This document shows positions 35,866 to 44,459 of a stretch of DNA of 64,000 bases, piece by piece. Under the pieces are notes generated by a model, which saw only the letters and a list, made by a program, of their open reading frames with translations, was not told where the DNA came from and made no database searches. A program made the position numbers and the translations under genes. Each line of letters begins with the position of its first letter. Positions within the stretch are counted from its first letter, which is position 1. The stretch covers positions 1-64,000 of the forward strand of contig JAZQWG010000027.1 of the NCBI GenBank assembly GCA_045632265.1. The letters run 5' to 3'. This stretch comes from Scatosoma sp045632265 (GTDB lineage: Bacteria > Bacillota > Clostridia > Christensenellales > Borkfalkiaceae).

Positions 35866-35975
35866 GCAAAAAACCACTCTACACTCTCACGCACATACAC
35901 ACGAAAGTCACACACACACTCCCACACGCATACGTGCGCACAATTATTTACACGCCACAAATACTCGCACAAACA
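35866..35975 (+). other. C/A-rich, G-poor stretch after spoIIE
   Basis: About 110 bases composed mostly of C and A with repeated CACA units (for example CACACACACACTCCCACACGC) and few G's. No gene. The composition resembles a Rho-loading (rut) region, and a hairpin terminator lies immediately after it. Confidence 0.45.
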
Positions 35976-35980
35976 AAAAG

Positions 35981-36016
35981 AAAACCTCCCCTTTTGCAAG
36001 GAGAGGTTTGTTTTTT
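35981..36016. terminator. Bidirectional terminator between spoIIE and the ABC ATPase
   Basis: AAACCTCCCC pairs with GGAGAGGTTT (one mismatch) around TTTTGCAA, A-rich to the left and T-rich to the right. Convergent genes. Confidence 0.8.
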
Positions 36017-36030
36017 AGCTATAAGAAGAA

Positions 36031-37365
36031 TTATTTGTTGTTCTTTTCGGACAATTTAGCAATCTTCTTGTCTTTCTTAGCTTGCGCTTTCATTTCTTTC
36101 GTTACGATACGAGCTGCATCGATACGAGCGCGCATTTCTTGAGGTGTAGGAGGAACGAATGCCGAACCTTCTGCATTTTCTTCGATAACTTCGTAGCCAG
36201 CATCTCTTTCCAAAAGCGTAGCTTCCGTTTCACCGTCGAACATGTGGATGTGCTTAGCGTCGAATGCAAGGCTGATAACGTCCTTAAGGGTTACAACAGC
36301 ACGGCTGGAGATCTTAGCGATCATTTGCGTGGAGCTGTCTACGATAGAGCTTTCTTTGCCTTCAAAGTCAAGTTCGCAGTAGATTTGCGTTTCAGCACCG
36401 AGTTTTTCGATAACTTCGATACGTGCTTTAACTTGCGTTTCGGGGTTCTTTGCAAGGAAGTCTGCATCTTGGTGAATATCTTCGGGACGTACGCCAAGCG
36501 TAATCTTCTTGCCGGTGTCAAGGTATTCGTTGATGTTCTTAATTCTTGCAGCTACTTCTTTGGGAAGGCAAATCTTGTTGCCGCCAACGAATTCTACATA
36601 AACTTTTCCCTTGGAAGAGGTAAGCGTAGATTCTTTGAAGAAGTTCATTTGAGGCGTACCGATGAAGCTTGCAACGAAGAGGTTGATGGGATAATCGTAC
36701 AAGTTTTGAGGGGTGTCTACTTGTTGCATGAAACCGTCTTTCATAACAACGATACGCGTACCCATCGTCATAGCTTCGATTTGGTCGTGCGTAACGTAGA
36801 TGAACGTCGTAGCAAGACGGGAGTGAAGCTTGGAGATTTCCGTTCTCATCGAAGCACGAAGCTTAGCATCGAGGTTGGACAAAGGTTCGTCGAGCAAGAA
36901 TACTTTGGGTTCACGAACGATGGTACGACCAAGCGCAACACGTTGACGTTGACCACCCGAAAGTGCCTTCGGTTTTCTGGAAAGGTAATCGGTGATACCA
37001 AGGATTTCAGCAGCTGCTTTAACCTTTTGGTCGATGATTTCCTTGGGTACTTTACGAAGTTTCAAACCGAACGCCATGTTGTCGTAAACGGACATGTGGG
37101 GATACAATGCGTAGTTTTGGAATACCATCGCGATATCTCTGTCCTTGGGAACAACGTCGTTTACAAGCTTGCCGTCGATGTAAAGTTCACCCGAAGAAAT
37201 TTCTTCAAGGCCCGCGATCATACGGAGCGTCGTGGATTTACCGCAACCGGAAGGTCCTACGAGTACGATGAATTCTTTATCTCTAATATCGAGGCAGAAT
37301 TCAAATACTGCTTGTACGCCGGAAGGGTATACTTTGTTGATGCCTTTAAGCAAAAGTCCTGACAT
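36031..37365 (-). CDS. msmX: Sugar ABC transporter ATPase (MsmX/UgpC type)
   Basis: 444 residues. Walker A GPSGCGKST (about 37-45), Q-loop VFQNYALYPHM, signature LSGGQRQRVALGR, Walker B VFLLDEP, then TOBE domains with LGVRPEDIH. MsmX-type ATPases energise several sugar importers, which fits the absence of permease genes beside it. The last 60 residues are an extra charged tail (Ala/Lys/Glu-rich) beyond the usual 370. A single gene with its own promoter. Confidence 0.93.
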   Translation of the reverse strand: MSGLLLKGINKVYPSGVQAVFEFCLDIRDKEFIVLVGPSGCGKSTTLRMIAGLEEISSGELYIDGKLVNDVVPKDRDIAMVFQNYALYPHMSVYDNMAFGLKLRKVPKEIIDQKVKAAAEILGITDYLSRKPKALSGGQRQRVALGRTIVREPKVFLLDEPLSNLDAKLRASMRTEISKLHSRLATTFIYVTHDQIEAMTMGTRIVVMKDGFMQQVDTPQNLYDYPINLFVASFIGTPQMNFFKESTLTSSKGKVYVEFVGGNKICLPKEVAARIKNINEYLDTGKKITLGVRPEDIHQDADFLAKNPETQVKARIEVIEKLGAETQIYCELDFEGKESSIVDSSTQMIAKISSRAVVTLKDVISLAFDAKHIHMFDGETEATLLERDAGYEVIEENAEGSAFVPPTPQEMRARIDAARIVTKEMKAQAKKDKKIAKLSEKNNK

Positions 37366-37407
37366 AATTATTTTCCTCCTAATGGAAACATTTTATTCGA
37401 TAGTAAT

Positions 37408-37436
37408 ATTTTACTATATTTCACGATTTTTCACAA
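37408..37436 (-). promoter_or_regulatory. Promoter of the ABC ATPase gene
   Basis: Minus strand TTGTGA, 17 bases, TAAAAT, about 40 bases before the start; AGGAGGAAAATA precedes the ATG. Confidence 0.7.
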
Positions 37437-37504
37437 TAGACAAAATCACCAAACTTGTCTATTTCTTTTGTATATTTTGCACAATACTTTTTGGGATTTT
37501 TGCA

Positions 37505-38137
37505 TTATTCCTTGAACGGAGCGTAATATTCGTCCTTGCGGCTAAATTGCACTTTCCCTTGCATATAATCGACAAGCCCCGATATAAACGTTTCTTCTTC
37601 TATCTTTTTAACCGCCACGTTAAAACACACGTTTTCGCCGTAATTTGTAGATATAAGGTTGCACGCGTGCGTAGAAAGGTACTTTTGCACACCGTCAATC
37701 CCCGTATAATCTACGTAGATTTCATACTCTACACACACTTCCAAAGTGCGGATATCCGCAATATCCAAACACTCTGCCGTGGACGAAGAATAGGCACGCA
37801 CCAAGCCGCCCGCCCCTAATTTTACACCGCCAAAATACCGAACGACTGCAACTGCCGTTTCAAACAATTTTTTGTTTTTCAGCACTTCAAGCATGGGTAC
37901 GCCCGCCGTGCCTTGCGGTTCGCCATCGTCCGAAAAACGTTGCAAATTGCCCACCTTATCGGCAATAAAAGCATAACAAACGTGGGTGGCAAGCGTGTGC
38001 TGTTTGCGTATTTCCGCCACGAACGCGCGCGCTTCGTCTTCCGTTTCCACGTGCGCCGCATACGTAATAAAACGGGATTTTTCTATTATCTTTTCCCTTT
38101 CGCACGGCGCAAAAACCGTACGCACGCTCTTTTCCAT
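37505..38137 (-). CDS. yigZ: YigZ/IMPACT family protein
   Basis: 210 residues. The N-terminal UPF0029 domain carries KSRFITYAAHV, HVCYAF and FSDDGEPQGTAGVPML, then VRYFGGVKLGAGGLVRAY, all family hallmarks; a C-terminal DUF1949-like domain follows. The bacterial family has no firm function; the eukaryotic relative IMPACT affects translation control. GGGAG precedes the ATG. It lies after tyrS on the same strand. Confidence 0.95.
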   Translation of the reverse strand: MEKSVRTVFAPCEREKIIEKSRFITYAAHVETEDEARAFVAEIRKQHTLATHVCYAFIADKVGNLQRFSDDGEPQGTAGVPMLEVLKNKKLFETAVAVVRYFGGVKLGAGGLVRAYSSSTAECLDIADIRTLEVCVEYEIYVDYTGIDGVQKYLSTHACNLISTNYGENVCFNVAVKKIEEETFISGLVDYMQGKVQFSRKDEYYAPFKE

Positions 38138-38153
38138 AACGCTCCCTTTATAG

Positions 38154-38183
38154 CAAAAATTCGGGCGATTTACACCGCCCGAG
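38154..38183 (-). terminator. Terminator of tyrS
   Basis: Minus strand TCGGGCG / CGCCCGA stem with an 8-base loop followed by ATTTTTG. Confidence 0.75.
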
Positions 38184-38191
38184 CTTCGTTA

Positions 38192-39385
38192 TTATTTTAC
38201 AACCACTTTCAAGTGTACTTTCTTGCCCTTATGCAAAACGAATTCGTTTGCGGGGATAGGCATATTTACGTCCGTCACTTTCGTATCGTCTACGGACACG
38301 CCGCCTTGTTCGATAAGTCTGCGCGCTTCGCCCTTCGATTTCGCAACGCCGACAGCCACCATAGCGTCAACAACGAGCGCTACGTTTTCCACTTCTTTGG
38401 TTAAAAGTTCCGCATCGCCGCCACCGAAAGCCGCCTTTGCTTGGCTTTGTGCAAGGTTTGCTTTTTCTTCGCCGTGTACTTCTTTGGTAAGTTCGTACGC
38501 AAGCGTTTCTTTTGCAAGGTTGATGCGTTCGTCTTTATAACGGCAAAGTTCTTCGATTTGTTCCAAAGGTAAGAAGGTGAGAAGCTTCAAGCACTTTTCA
38601 ACGTCGTCGTCCGCCGTATTGCGCCAGTATTGATAGAATTCGTAAGGCGTGGTTTTATTTTCGTCAAGCCAAACTGCGCCCTTCGCCGTCTTACCCATTT
38701 TCTTGCCGTCCGACGTCGTCAAAAGCGTAAACGTCATGGCGTAAGCGGGTTGTTGTTCTTTAATACGGATAAGGTTTGCGCCTGCAAGGATATTGCTCCA
38801 TTGATCGTCGCCGCCAAGTTCCAACGCACAGCCGTACTTTCTATACAATACAAGGAAATCGTACGCTTGCATGAGCATATAGTTGAACTCAAGGAAGGAA
38901 AGACCTCTTTCCAAACGTTGCTTAAAGCAATCCGCCGTCAACATACGATTTACCGAGAAGTGTGCGCCGATTTCACGCAAGAAATCAATGTAGTTCAAAT
39001 CCAAAAGCCAATCGCCGTTGTCCACAACGATTGCAGCGTTTTCCCCTTCAAAGCTAACGAAGCGGGACATTTGCTTTTTGAAACATTCCACGTTGTGTTT
39101 AATCGTTTCCTTCGTCATCATCGAACGCATATCCGTTCTGCCCGAAGGGTCACCGATCATCGCCGTGCCGCCGCCGATCAAAATAACGGGTTTGTGACCT
39201 GCCTTTTGCATGTGCGACATTGCGATAAGTTGCATAAAGTGCCCAACGTGCAACGAATCAGCCGTGGGATCGAAACCGATATAAAAAGGTACGCTTTCCT
39301 TGCCGAGTTTTTCATACAATTCGTCTTCAAAAACCGTTTGCTTTACAAAACCTCTCGCACGAAGCGTATCCATTACGTTTGCCAT
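38192..39385 (-). CDS. tyrS: Tyrosyl-tRNA synthetase
   Basis: 397 residues. HIGH-type motif LHVGHF (about residue 45), GGGTAMIGDPSGR, QAYDFL, and KMSKS-type KMGKT (about 227), then a C-terminal S4 domain (about 335-397). The larger, TyrZ-like form with KMGKT. No T-box leader: the promoter lies only about 30 bases before the start. Confidence 0.97.
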   Translation of the reverse strand: MANVMDTLRARGFVKQTVFEDELYEKLGKESVPFYIGFDPTADSLHVGHFMQLIAMSHMQKAGHKPVILIGGGTAMIGDPSGRTDMRSMMTKETIKHNVECFKKQMSRFVSFEGENAAIVVDNGDWLLDLNYIDFLREIGAHFSVNRMLTADCFKQRLERGLSFLEFNYMLMQAYDFLVLYRKYGCALELGGDDQWSNILAGANLIRIKEQQPAYAMTFTLLTTSDGKKMGKTAKGAVWLDENKTTPYEFYQYWRNTADDDVEKCLKLLTFLPLEQIEELCRYKDERINLAKETLAYELTKEVHGEEKANLAQSQAKAAFGGGDAELLTKEVENVALVVDAMVAVGVAKSKGEARRLIEQGGVSVDDTKVTDVNMPIPANEFVLHKGKKVHLKVVVK

Positions 39386-39417
39386 AATCGTACCTCTTAA
39401 AAGTAATTATCAAAAAA

Positions 39418-39446
39418 AGTATATACTTTTTCCTATCAATTGTCAA
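39418..39446 (-). promoter_or_regulatory. Promoter of tyrS
   Basis: Minus strand TTGACA, 17 bases, TATACT. Confidence 0.85.
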
Positions 39447-39490
39447 GCGTTTTATCTTTGTTTGCGCCATTGTTCTTCCCCATATCCAAG

Positions 39491-39523
39491 AAAAATAAAA
39501 GGCGGAGCGTTTTTCGCCCCGCA
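39491..39523 (-). terminator. Terminator after the 64-residue gene
   Basis: Minus strand GCGGGGCG / CGCTCCGC (one mismatch) with an AAAAA loop followed by CTTTTATTTTTC. Confidence 0.65.
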
Positions 39524-39535
39524 CTTTTGAAAAAA

Positions 39536-39730
39536 TTAAAACACAAGCGTTTGGGCAGTTTGCATATCCCGTACGCCAAGCACGATAACCAAATCGTCAA
39601 AAAGCTCTTTCACAACTTCCTCGTGCGTTTTGTTCTCTAAATTGTAAGCGAGCGTTTCGTTGAGCATTTTATTTCTTCTTTCCGCTCTTTTTTGCGCAAT
39701 CTTTTCTTCAAACACTTCGTATTTCGTCAT
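39536..39730 (-). CDS. Small charged protein of unknown function
   Basis: 64 residues, MTKYEVFEEKIAQKRAERRN at the start, predicted largely helical with a basic N-terminal half and an acidic/hydrophobic second half. I do not recognise a family. Support for a real gene: AAGGA upstream, a TATAAT box (minus strand, 39763-39768) about 30 bases before the start, and a terminator just after the stop. It is divergent from the WYL regulator gene. Confidence 0.5.
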   Translation of the reverse strand: MTKYEVFEEKIAQKRAERRNKMLNETLAYNLENKTHEEVVKELFDDLVIVLGVRDMQTAQTLVF

Positions 39731-39779
39731 TCTTTTCGCCGTCCTTTTTCTTTTCTAACGACATTATACGATAAATAAC

Positions 39780-39808
39780 TTGACAAACGCCTGCCACTTT
39801 GATAAAAT
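39780..39808 (+). promoter_or_regulatory. Promoter of the WYL regulator
   Basis: TTGACA, 17 bases, TAAAAT, about 37 bases before the start. Confidence 0.8.
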
Positions 39809-39845
39809 ATTTTTAAGAAATTGTAGAAAAAAAGGAAGAGTTTTT

Positions 39846-40778
39846 ATGAAATTTTCCATTTTGCTTGAAATGGTGTTCGATTTACTTGCCAAGCGCAAAG
39901 TGACGGCAACGTACTTTGCGGAAAAATTTGGTTTATCCGTCCGCACGGTGTATCGCTACGTGGACGATTTATCTTTGGCAGGCTTGCCTATCCAAGTACT
40001 CCGTGGCAGAGAAGGCGGCATTTACATTTCCGATAGTTATAAACTCCCCAAAGGCTTTATGACGAGAGAAGAATACGAAGCGGCAATTAACGCTTTGGAA
40101 ATTATTTACGCGCAACTTCCCGAAGATAGATTTTTGGACGCAAAGAGAAAACTTTCCGCACAAGTGAAATCGGAAATGCGTGATTTTTCCCTTTCGGCGG
40201 AAATCGGCTCGATTTTGGTAGACGGCGGCACTTGGGGGGACTCGGGTACGTTTGCCGACAAGTTGCATTTGCTTGAAGAAGCCATCAAGGAAAGAACGGC
40301 TTTGGAAGTGGAATATCAATCGCGTGACGGCGAAAAAACGGGACGCCGTATCGAACCACACGTACTTGTGTACAAGCAAGGCGTTTGGTACTTATACGCC
40401 TTTTGCCACAAACAACGTGCCTTCCGCCTTTTCCGTGTAGGGCGTATCCTCTCTACCGTAAAAACGGACGAACATTTCGTCAAGCGCACGTTCAGCCGTG
40501 ACGAAATTCCCCTTAATTTTAGCACTATGGAAACGGACTTTATCGACGTACGTTTGCAAATTGACGAAAGCGCTTTCGCCGACGTGCAAGACTGGTTGGG
40601 CGCGGAAAATTTGCGACAAGTGGACGGGGTGTGGCAAGCCAACGTCAGCCTACCCAACGACGACACTTTGGTGAGAAAAATTCTTGGCATGGGCACAAGC
40701 GTACAAGTGCTTTCCCCCACCCCTTTACGAGAAAAAGTGGCAGCCACCGCCGCCAAAATTGCAAAGGCACATCAATAA
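39846..40778 (+). CDS. WYL-domain transcriptional regulator (YafY type)
   Basis: 310 residues. N-terminal HTH_11 domain (about 5-55; ATYFAEKFGLSVRTVYRYVDDL), a WYL domain (about 135-215; KQGVWYLYAFCHKQRAFRLFRVGRI) and a WCX C-terminal extension. The WYL fold senses ligands, sometimes nucleic acids. Start set at MKFSILL after GGAAGAG. The target is unknown; the divergent 64-residue gene shares its upstream region. Confidence 0.93.
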   Translation: MKFSILLEMVFDLLAKRKVTATYFAEKFGLSVRTVYRYVDDLSLAGLPIQVLRGREGGIYISDSYKLPKGFMTREEYEAAINALEIIYAQLPEDRFLDAKRKLSAQVKSEMRDFSLSAEIGSILVDGGTWGDSGTFADKLHLLEEAIKERTALEVEYQSRDGEKTGRRIEPHVLVYKQGVWYLYAFCHKQRAFRLFRVGRILSTVKTDEHFVKRTFSRDEIPLNFSTMETDFIDVRLQIDESAFADVQDWLGAENLRQVDGVWQANVSLPNDDTLVRKILGMGTSVQVLSPTPLREKVAATAAKIAKAHQ

Positions 40779-40783
40779 GACAA

Positions 40784-40811
40784 AACCGCTCGACAACGAG
40801 CGGTTTTTTTA
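40784..40811 (+). terminator. Terminator of the WYL regulator
   Basis: Stem AACCGCTCG / CGAGCGGTT, ACAA loop, then T's. Confidence 0.9.
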
Positions 40812-40872
40812 GAATATCCCGCCCCTTTCCCGCCTATAATATATAAAAGACAAGTTTTAGGGGGGCGTGACA

Positions 40873-41922
40873 ATGCAAAAAATTCTCTTTACGGGCGGGG
40901 GAAGCGCGGGACACGTTATCCCCAACACGGCGCTGATTGAAGAACTTTTATTTGAAGGAAAAATTGACGTTTGCTATATCGGCACAAACGGCATTGAAAG
41001 GGATATTATCGCCAAATGGAATATCCCTTATTACACCATTTCTTGTCCAAAACTGATACGTGGCGGGGGTTGGAAGGGATTTAAGAACAATATCCAAATC
41101 CCCTTTGCCCTTTTTCGTGCGTACAAGCAAGCGAAAAAAGCGTTGCTTGCCCTTCGTCCAAACGTCGTGTTTTCCAAGGGTGGGTACGTTGCGCTTCCCG
41201 TCGTTTGGGCGGCAAAGAAATTGAAAATTCCTTGTTTTGCCCACGAAAGCGATTTAAGCGTGGGGCTGTCCAACAAACTTTCCGCCCGTGCGTGTAAAGC
41301 CGTGTTTACGTCCTTCCCCGAAACGGCAAAAGCTTTCAAAAATGGCGTGCATAGCGGCGCGCCCATTAAAAAGAGCGTGTTTGCCTATTCCAAAACGGAA
41401 GCACGAAAGCGGTTGCAAATTGACGAAAGCCAAACGGTTATCCTTGTCTTTGGCGGGGGGAGCGGCAGCAAAATTATCAACGACACTCTTCGTCAATACG
41501 TGAAATATTTAACGGAAAAATACGTCCTTTTACACGTTTGCGGCAAGGGAAACAAAGTGAAAAGTAGCGTAAAAAACTACCACCAGTTCGAGTTTGTCAC
41601 GGACATGGGTGTGCTTTACGCTTGTGCGGATATGATTGTAGCACGCGCGGGCGCAGGCACGGTGTTTGAAACGCTTGCCCTTAAAAAGCCCGCTTTGTTT
41701 ATCCCACTTGAAGGGCAAACACGGGGCGACCAAAAGGAAAACGCCGAGTATTTCGCCAAAAAAGGTTTGTGCAAAATTCTTTCCCAGTCGCAAATTGAAA
41801 AACTGCCCCTTGCAATTGAGCAAACGCTGTTTGACAAGGGGTTAAAGGAAAAATTAGAAAACGTGTCTTTCCCGCCCGCCAACGATTTTATCTTACAAGA
41901 ATTGAAGCGTGCAATGCAATGA
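40873..41922 (+). CDS. murG: MurG-type glycosyltransferase
   Basis: 349 residues. N-terminal GGGSAGHVIPN loop, VFSKGGYVALPV, FAHESDLSVGLSNK, and the UDP-GlcNAc-binding GAGTVFETLALKKPALFIPL; all match MurG, which adds GlcNAc to lipid I to form lipid II. AGGGGGG lies 7 bases before the ATG. Here it overlaps yunB rather than sitting in a division cluster, so it may be a paralogue used for the spore cortex (inference). A TATAAT is present upstream but no clear -35. Confidence 0.92.
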   Translation: MQKILFTGGGSAGHVIPNTALIEELLFEGKIDVCYIGTNGIERDIIAKWNIPYYTISCPKLIRGGGWKGFKNNIQIPFALFRAYKQAKKALLALRPNVVFSKGGYVALPVVWAAKKLKIPCFAHESDLSVGLSNKLSARACKAVFTSFPETAKAFKNGVHSGAPIKKSVFAYSKTEARKRLQIDESQTVILVFGGGSGSKIINDTLRQYVKYLTEKYVLLHVCGKGNKVKSSVKNYHQFEFVTDMGVLYACADMIVARAGAGTVFETLALKKPALFIPLEGQTRGDQKENAEYFAKKGLCKILSQSQIEKLPLAIEQTLFDKGLKEKLENVSFPPANDFILQELKRAMQ

Positions 41923-42614
41923 GCAAAGCAAAACGCTACGCCTTGCACCCCTACCGCCCTCATAAAAAACGCAGACGCAAGAAACGGCTTATCCTTGCTC
42001 TATTGATTATCCTTGCGCTTGCCGTTTTTTTGTTTATCCATTTTCAGCGCAACGTCACCCGAGTGCTGATTTCCATAAGCGAAGCGACCATGCGCGCAAG
42101 CACGACGATTGCCGTCAACGATGCCGTGTATTACACCCTATCCGACGAGATACGATACGAAGACTTGGTGAGCATAACTCGCAACGATACGGGCGACATC
42201 GTAGGCGTTTCCGCCAACGCGTTAAAAATCAATAAAATCGCCCGTGACACCGCCTCCATTTCACAATCAAATTTGAAAAACTTGAGCCTAAACGGCATAC
42301 CTATCCCCCTTGGCGCATTGACGGGCATCGAAGCGTTTGCAGGGCTGGGGCCGAGTATTCATTTCCGCATTATCCCCGTCAGCTCCGTTTCATGCGATTT
42401 CTCGTCGAAATTTGAAAGTGTGGGCATCAACCAAACCAAACACTCTATCTACTTAAATATTATCGCCGACATCAGCATCGTCATGCCTTCCCGCACGGAA
42501 AATTTTGCCGTACTAACGGAAATTCTCGTTGGCGAATCGGTTATCGTTGGACACGTACCCGACGCCTACTTACAATCGGACATTTTCGGCAATAAACCTG
42601 CCCTTTCCGCTTGA
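41919..42614 (+). CDS. yunB: Sporulation protein YunB
   Basis: 231 residues. A basic N-terminus (HKKRRRKKR), one membrane segment (about 25-42) and an extracytoplasmic domain with NDAVYYTL, the GIPIPLGALTG motif and FRIIPVSSV. This matches YunB, a sigma-E-dependent protein needed for normal sporulation in Bacillus. It overlaps murG by 4 bases. Confidence 0.92.
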   Translation: MSKAKRYALHPYRPHKKRRRKKRLILALLIILALAVFLFIHFQRNVTRVLISISEATMRASTTIAVNDAVYYTLSDEIRYEDLVSITRNDTGDIVGVSANALKINKIARDTASISQSNLKNLSLNGIPIPLGALTGIEAFAGLGPSIHFRIIPVSSVSCDFSSKFESVGINQTKHSIYLNIIADISIVMPSRTENFAVLTEILVGESVIVGHVPDAYLQSDIFGNKPALSA

Positions 42615-42638
42615 AAAAGGCGATTTTTCAAAAAGGGG

Positions 42639-42667
42639 TTGAAATTTTTGTTTTGTCGTAGTATAAT
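42639..42667 (+). promoter_or_regulatory. Promoter of the nucleoside hydrolase, directly against the start codon
   Basis: TTGAAA, 17 bases, TATAAT, then six bases and the ATG. The mRNA is predicted to be leaderless. Confidence 0.65.
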
Positions 42668-42673
42668 AAGGTT

Positions 42674-43609
42674 ATGGAAAAGAAAAAGATAAAATTAATT
42701 ATTGATACCGACCCTGGCGTAGACGATAGCGTTTGCCTATTGTACGCGCTCACGGACGAAAACGTAGAGGTGCTACTTTTAACCACCGTCGTTGGGAACA
42801 TCAACATTGATATTGCCACGCGCAACACCTTGCACCTTTTGGATATTTTGGATAAGGATATTCCCGTTGCAAAGGGCAAAGCAACCGCCATGTACCGCAT
42901 AAGCAGTACGGCGGAATTTATTCACCAAAAGGAAGGCTTGGGCGGGTATATCCCCCCTTCAACGACCAAGCGCCAAGTGATAGAAGACGACGCCGTGGAA
43001 GCAATGTATAAAGTGATAAAAGAAGGCGATGGGGATATTATCCCCTTAGTGCTTGGCCCTCACACCAATCTTGGCGTGCTTTTCGAAACACACCCCGACG
43101 TGATCGAAAAAATACCCAAAATCGTGTTTATGGGCGGTTCGCCGTATGGTATGGAAGGATATCCCAACCATATTTCCTTTAATATTTCTTGCGACCCCGA
43201 AGCATTCCAAATCGTGCTCGATAGCAAAATCCCCCTGCTTATGCTCCCGTCCGACGTGGGCAGAAGAAAGGCTCATTTAGGCGAAGAATACGTCAACAAC
43301 TTGCAAAACGTGAACGACGTAGGAAAACTGATGAGCGTTATGTACGGACATTATTGGGAGCCTGGTTACCCCGATAAACGGGTTGCAACCAACGACGTTT
43401 GTGCGTATTTTGCCCTCCTTTACCCCGAAATATTCCAAACGAAAAAATGCCGCGTGACCGTTGACACCGCTTTTACTCCCGGAAAAACGAAAGTGGAGTT
43501 TTGCGAAAACGGAAACGTGGAACTTGTAACGGACGTGGATAGAGAAGCATTTATCACTCTTTTGGATACACAACTTAAAAAACTTGGCGATATTAAAATC
43601 CCGCTTTAA
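42674..43609 (+). CDS. Inosine-uridine preferring nucleoside hydrolase
   Basis: 311 residues. The calcium-binding DTDPGVDD motif (residues 10-17) plus LLLTTVVGNI, VFMGGSPYG and NDVCAYFALLYP near the end match the family, which splits nucleosides into base and ribose. Probably cytoplasmic. Single gene with a terminator. Confidence 0.95.
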   Translation: MEKKKIKLIIDTDPGVDDSVCLLYALTDENVEVLLLTTVVGNINIDIATRNTLHLLDILDKDIPVAKGKATAMYRISSTAEFIHQKEGLGGYIPPSTTKRQVIEDDAVEAMYKVIKEGDGDIIPLVLGPHTNLGVLFETHPDVIEKIPKIVFMGGSPYGMEGYPNHISFNISCDPEAFQIVLDSKIPLLMLPSDVGRRKAHLGEEYVNNLQNVNDVGKLMSVMYGHYWEPGYPDKRVATNDVCAYFALLYPEIFQTKKCRVTVDTAFTPGKTKVEFCENGNVELVTDVDREAFITLLDTQLKKLGDIKIPL

Positions 43610-43611
43610 CG

Positions 43612-43648
43612 AAAAGTAGCCGTCTTTACGACGGCTACTTTTAATTTT
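43612..43648. terminator. Bidirectional terminator between nucleoside hydrolase and spoVAE
   Basis: AAAAGTAGCCGTC / GACGGCTACTTTT perfect stem with a TTTAC loop. It lies in part over the spoVAE 3' end. Confidence 0.9.
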
Positions 43649-44024
43649 TCTTGCTTTTTGATTGAAAAATCATCGCCATTAAAAAGGAAAAAATGACGGC
43701 GGCGGATATGCCTGCGCTTGCGCTTGAAAGCGCACCCGTAAACGCACCAAACAACCCCTTTTGCGCACCCTTCATTGCGCCGTTAGCCAGCAAATATCCA
43801 AAACCGCTAATCGGTACGGTTGCCCCTGCCCCCGCAAAATCGACAAGGTATTGATACAGCCCAAGCCCTTGCAACACCACCCCCGAAAGCATAAAGATAA
43901 CGAGAATTTTCCCCGCAGTCAAATCGGTAAAATTGATGACGATTTGCGCCACCATACAAATCAAACCGCCCACGGCAAACGCTTTCAAAAAACCAAACGC
44001 TATCTCTAAATACGTTTCACTCAT
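43641..44024 (-). CDS. spoVAE: Stage V sporulation protein AE (SpoVAC/SpoVAEB family)
   Basis: 127 residues with four membrane segments; ISGFGYLLANGAMKGAQK and GLFGAFTGALSSASAGISAA are the family signature. Part of the inner spore membrane channel for dipicolinic acid. Start set at MSETYL, with GGGGTG 6 bases upstream. It lies 13 bases after the native 3' end of spoVAD, as in the usual operon, but the operon promoter is now 14 kb away on the far side of an inserted island. Confidence 0.92.
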   Translation of the reverse strand: MSETYLEIAFGFLKAFAVGGLICMVAQIVINFTDLTAGKILVIFMLSGVVLQGLGLYQYLVDFAGAGATVPISGFGYLLANGAMKGAQKGLFGAFTGALSSASAGISAAVIFSFLMAMIFQSKSKKN

Positions 44025-44037
44025 AGTTTCACCCCGT

Positions 44038-44430
44038 TTATAAATTCTCAATCGCTACGGCATGGGAAATGCAAGGAATACTTTCCCCTTGCCCACTCGA
44101 TACGGTGGAAAGCAATGCACCCGTCGCCGCAAACAACACACGTTTTATCGTGCGTTTTTTTATTTTGTCCATGATATAAGCGTTAAAGACGACGGCGCTA
44201 CACCCCGCACCGCTTCCGCCTTGAAATTCCTTTTCCACAACGTTATACACAATCTCCCCACAATCCACGTGGTTTTTTTGTATGTCCACGCCCTTCTCCC
44301 AAAGCAAGTCCTTCAAAATGCGGCTGCCAAGCGCACCCAAATCCCCCGTCACAATCAAATCGTAATCATCGGGCGTACGCCCCGTATCTTTCAAGTGCCG
44401 CAAAATCGTGTCGCACGCAGCGGGGCTCAT
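44038..44430 (-). pseudogene. spoVAD: 3' half of the disrupted native spoVAD
   Basis: Codons 200-329 of SpoVAD plus stop, starting MSPAACDTILRHLKDTGR. It aligns residue for residue with the C-terminus of the complete copy at 56796-57785, with the same ending ISHAVAIENL (V in the copy). The open frame runs 16 codons further upstream into island sequence (MPKNSFF), which has no similarity to SpoVAD. Codon use is GC-richer than in the complete copy and like the flanking chromosome. No promoter or ribosome site seen. Confidence 0.95.
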
Positions 44431-44459
44431 TAGTCCACTAAATCCACAATACCATTGAA

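Noticed and set aside
39386..39450. T-box riboswitch before tyrS (and before trpS at 21991-22169)
   Set aside because: The tyrS leader is only about 30 bases, and neither region has the T-box sequence.
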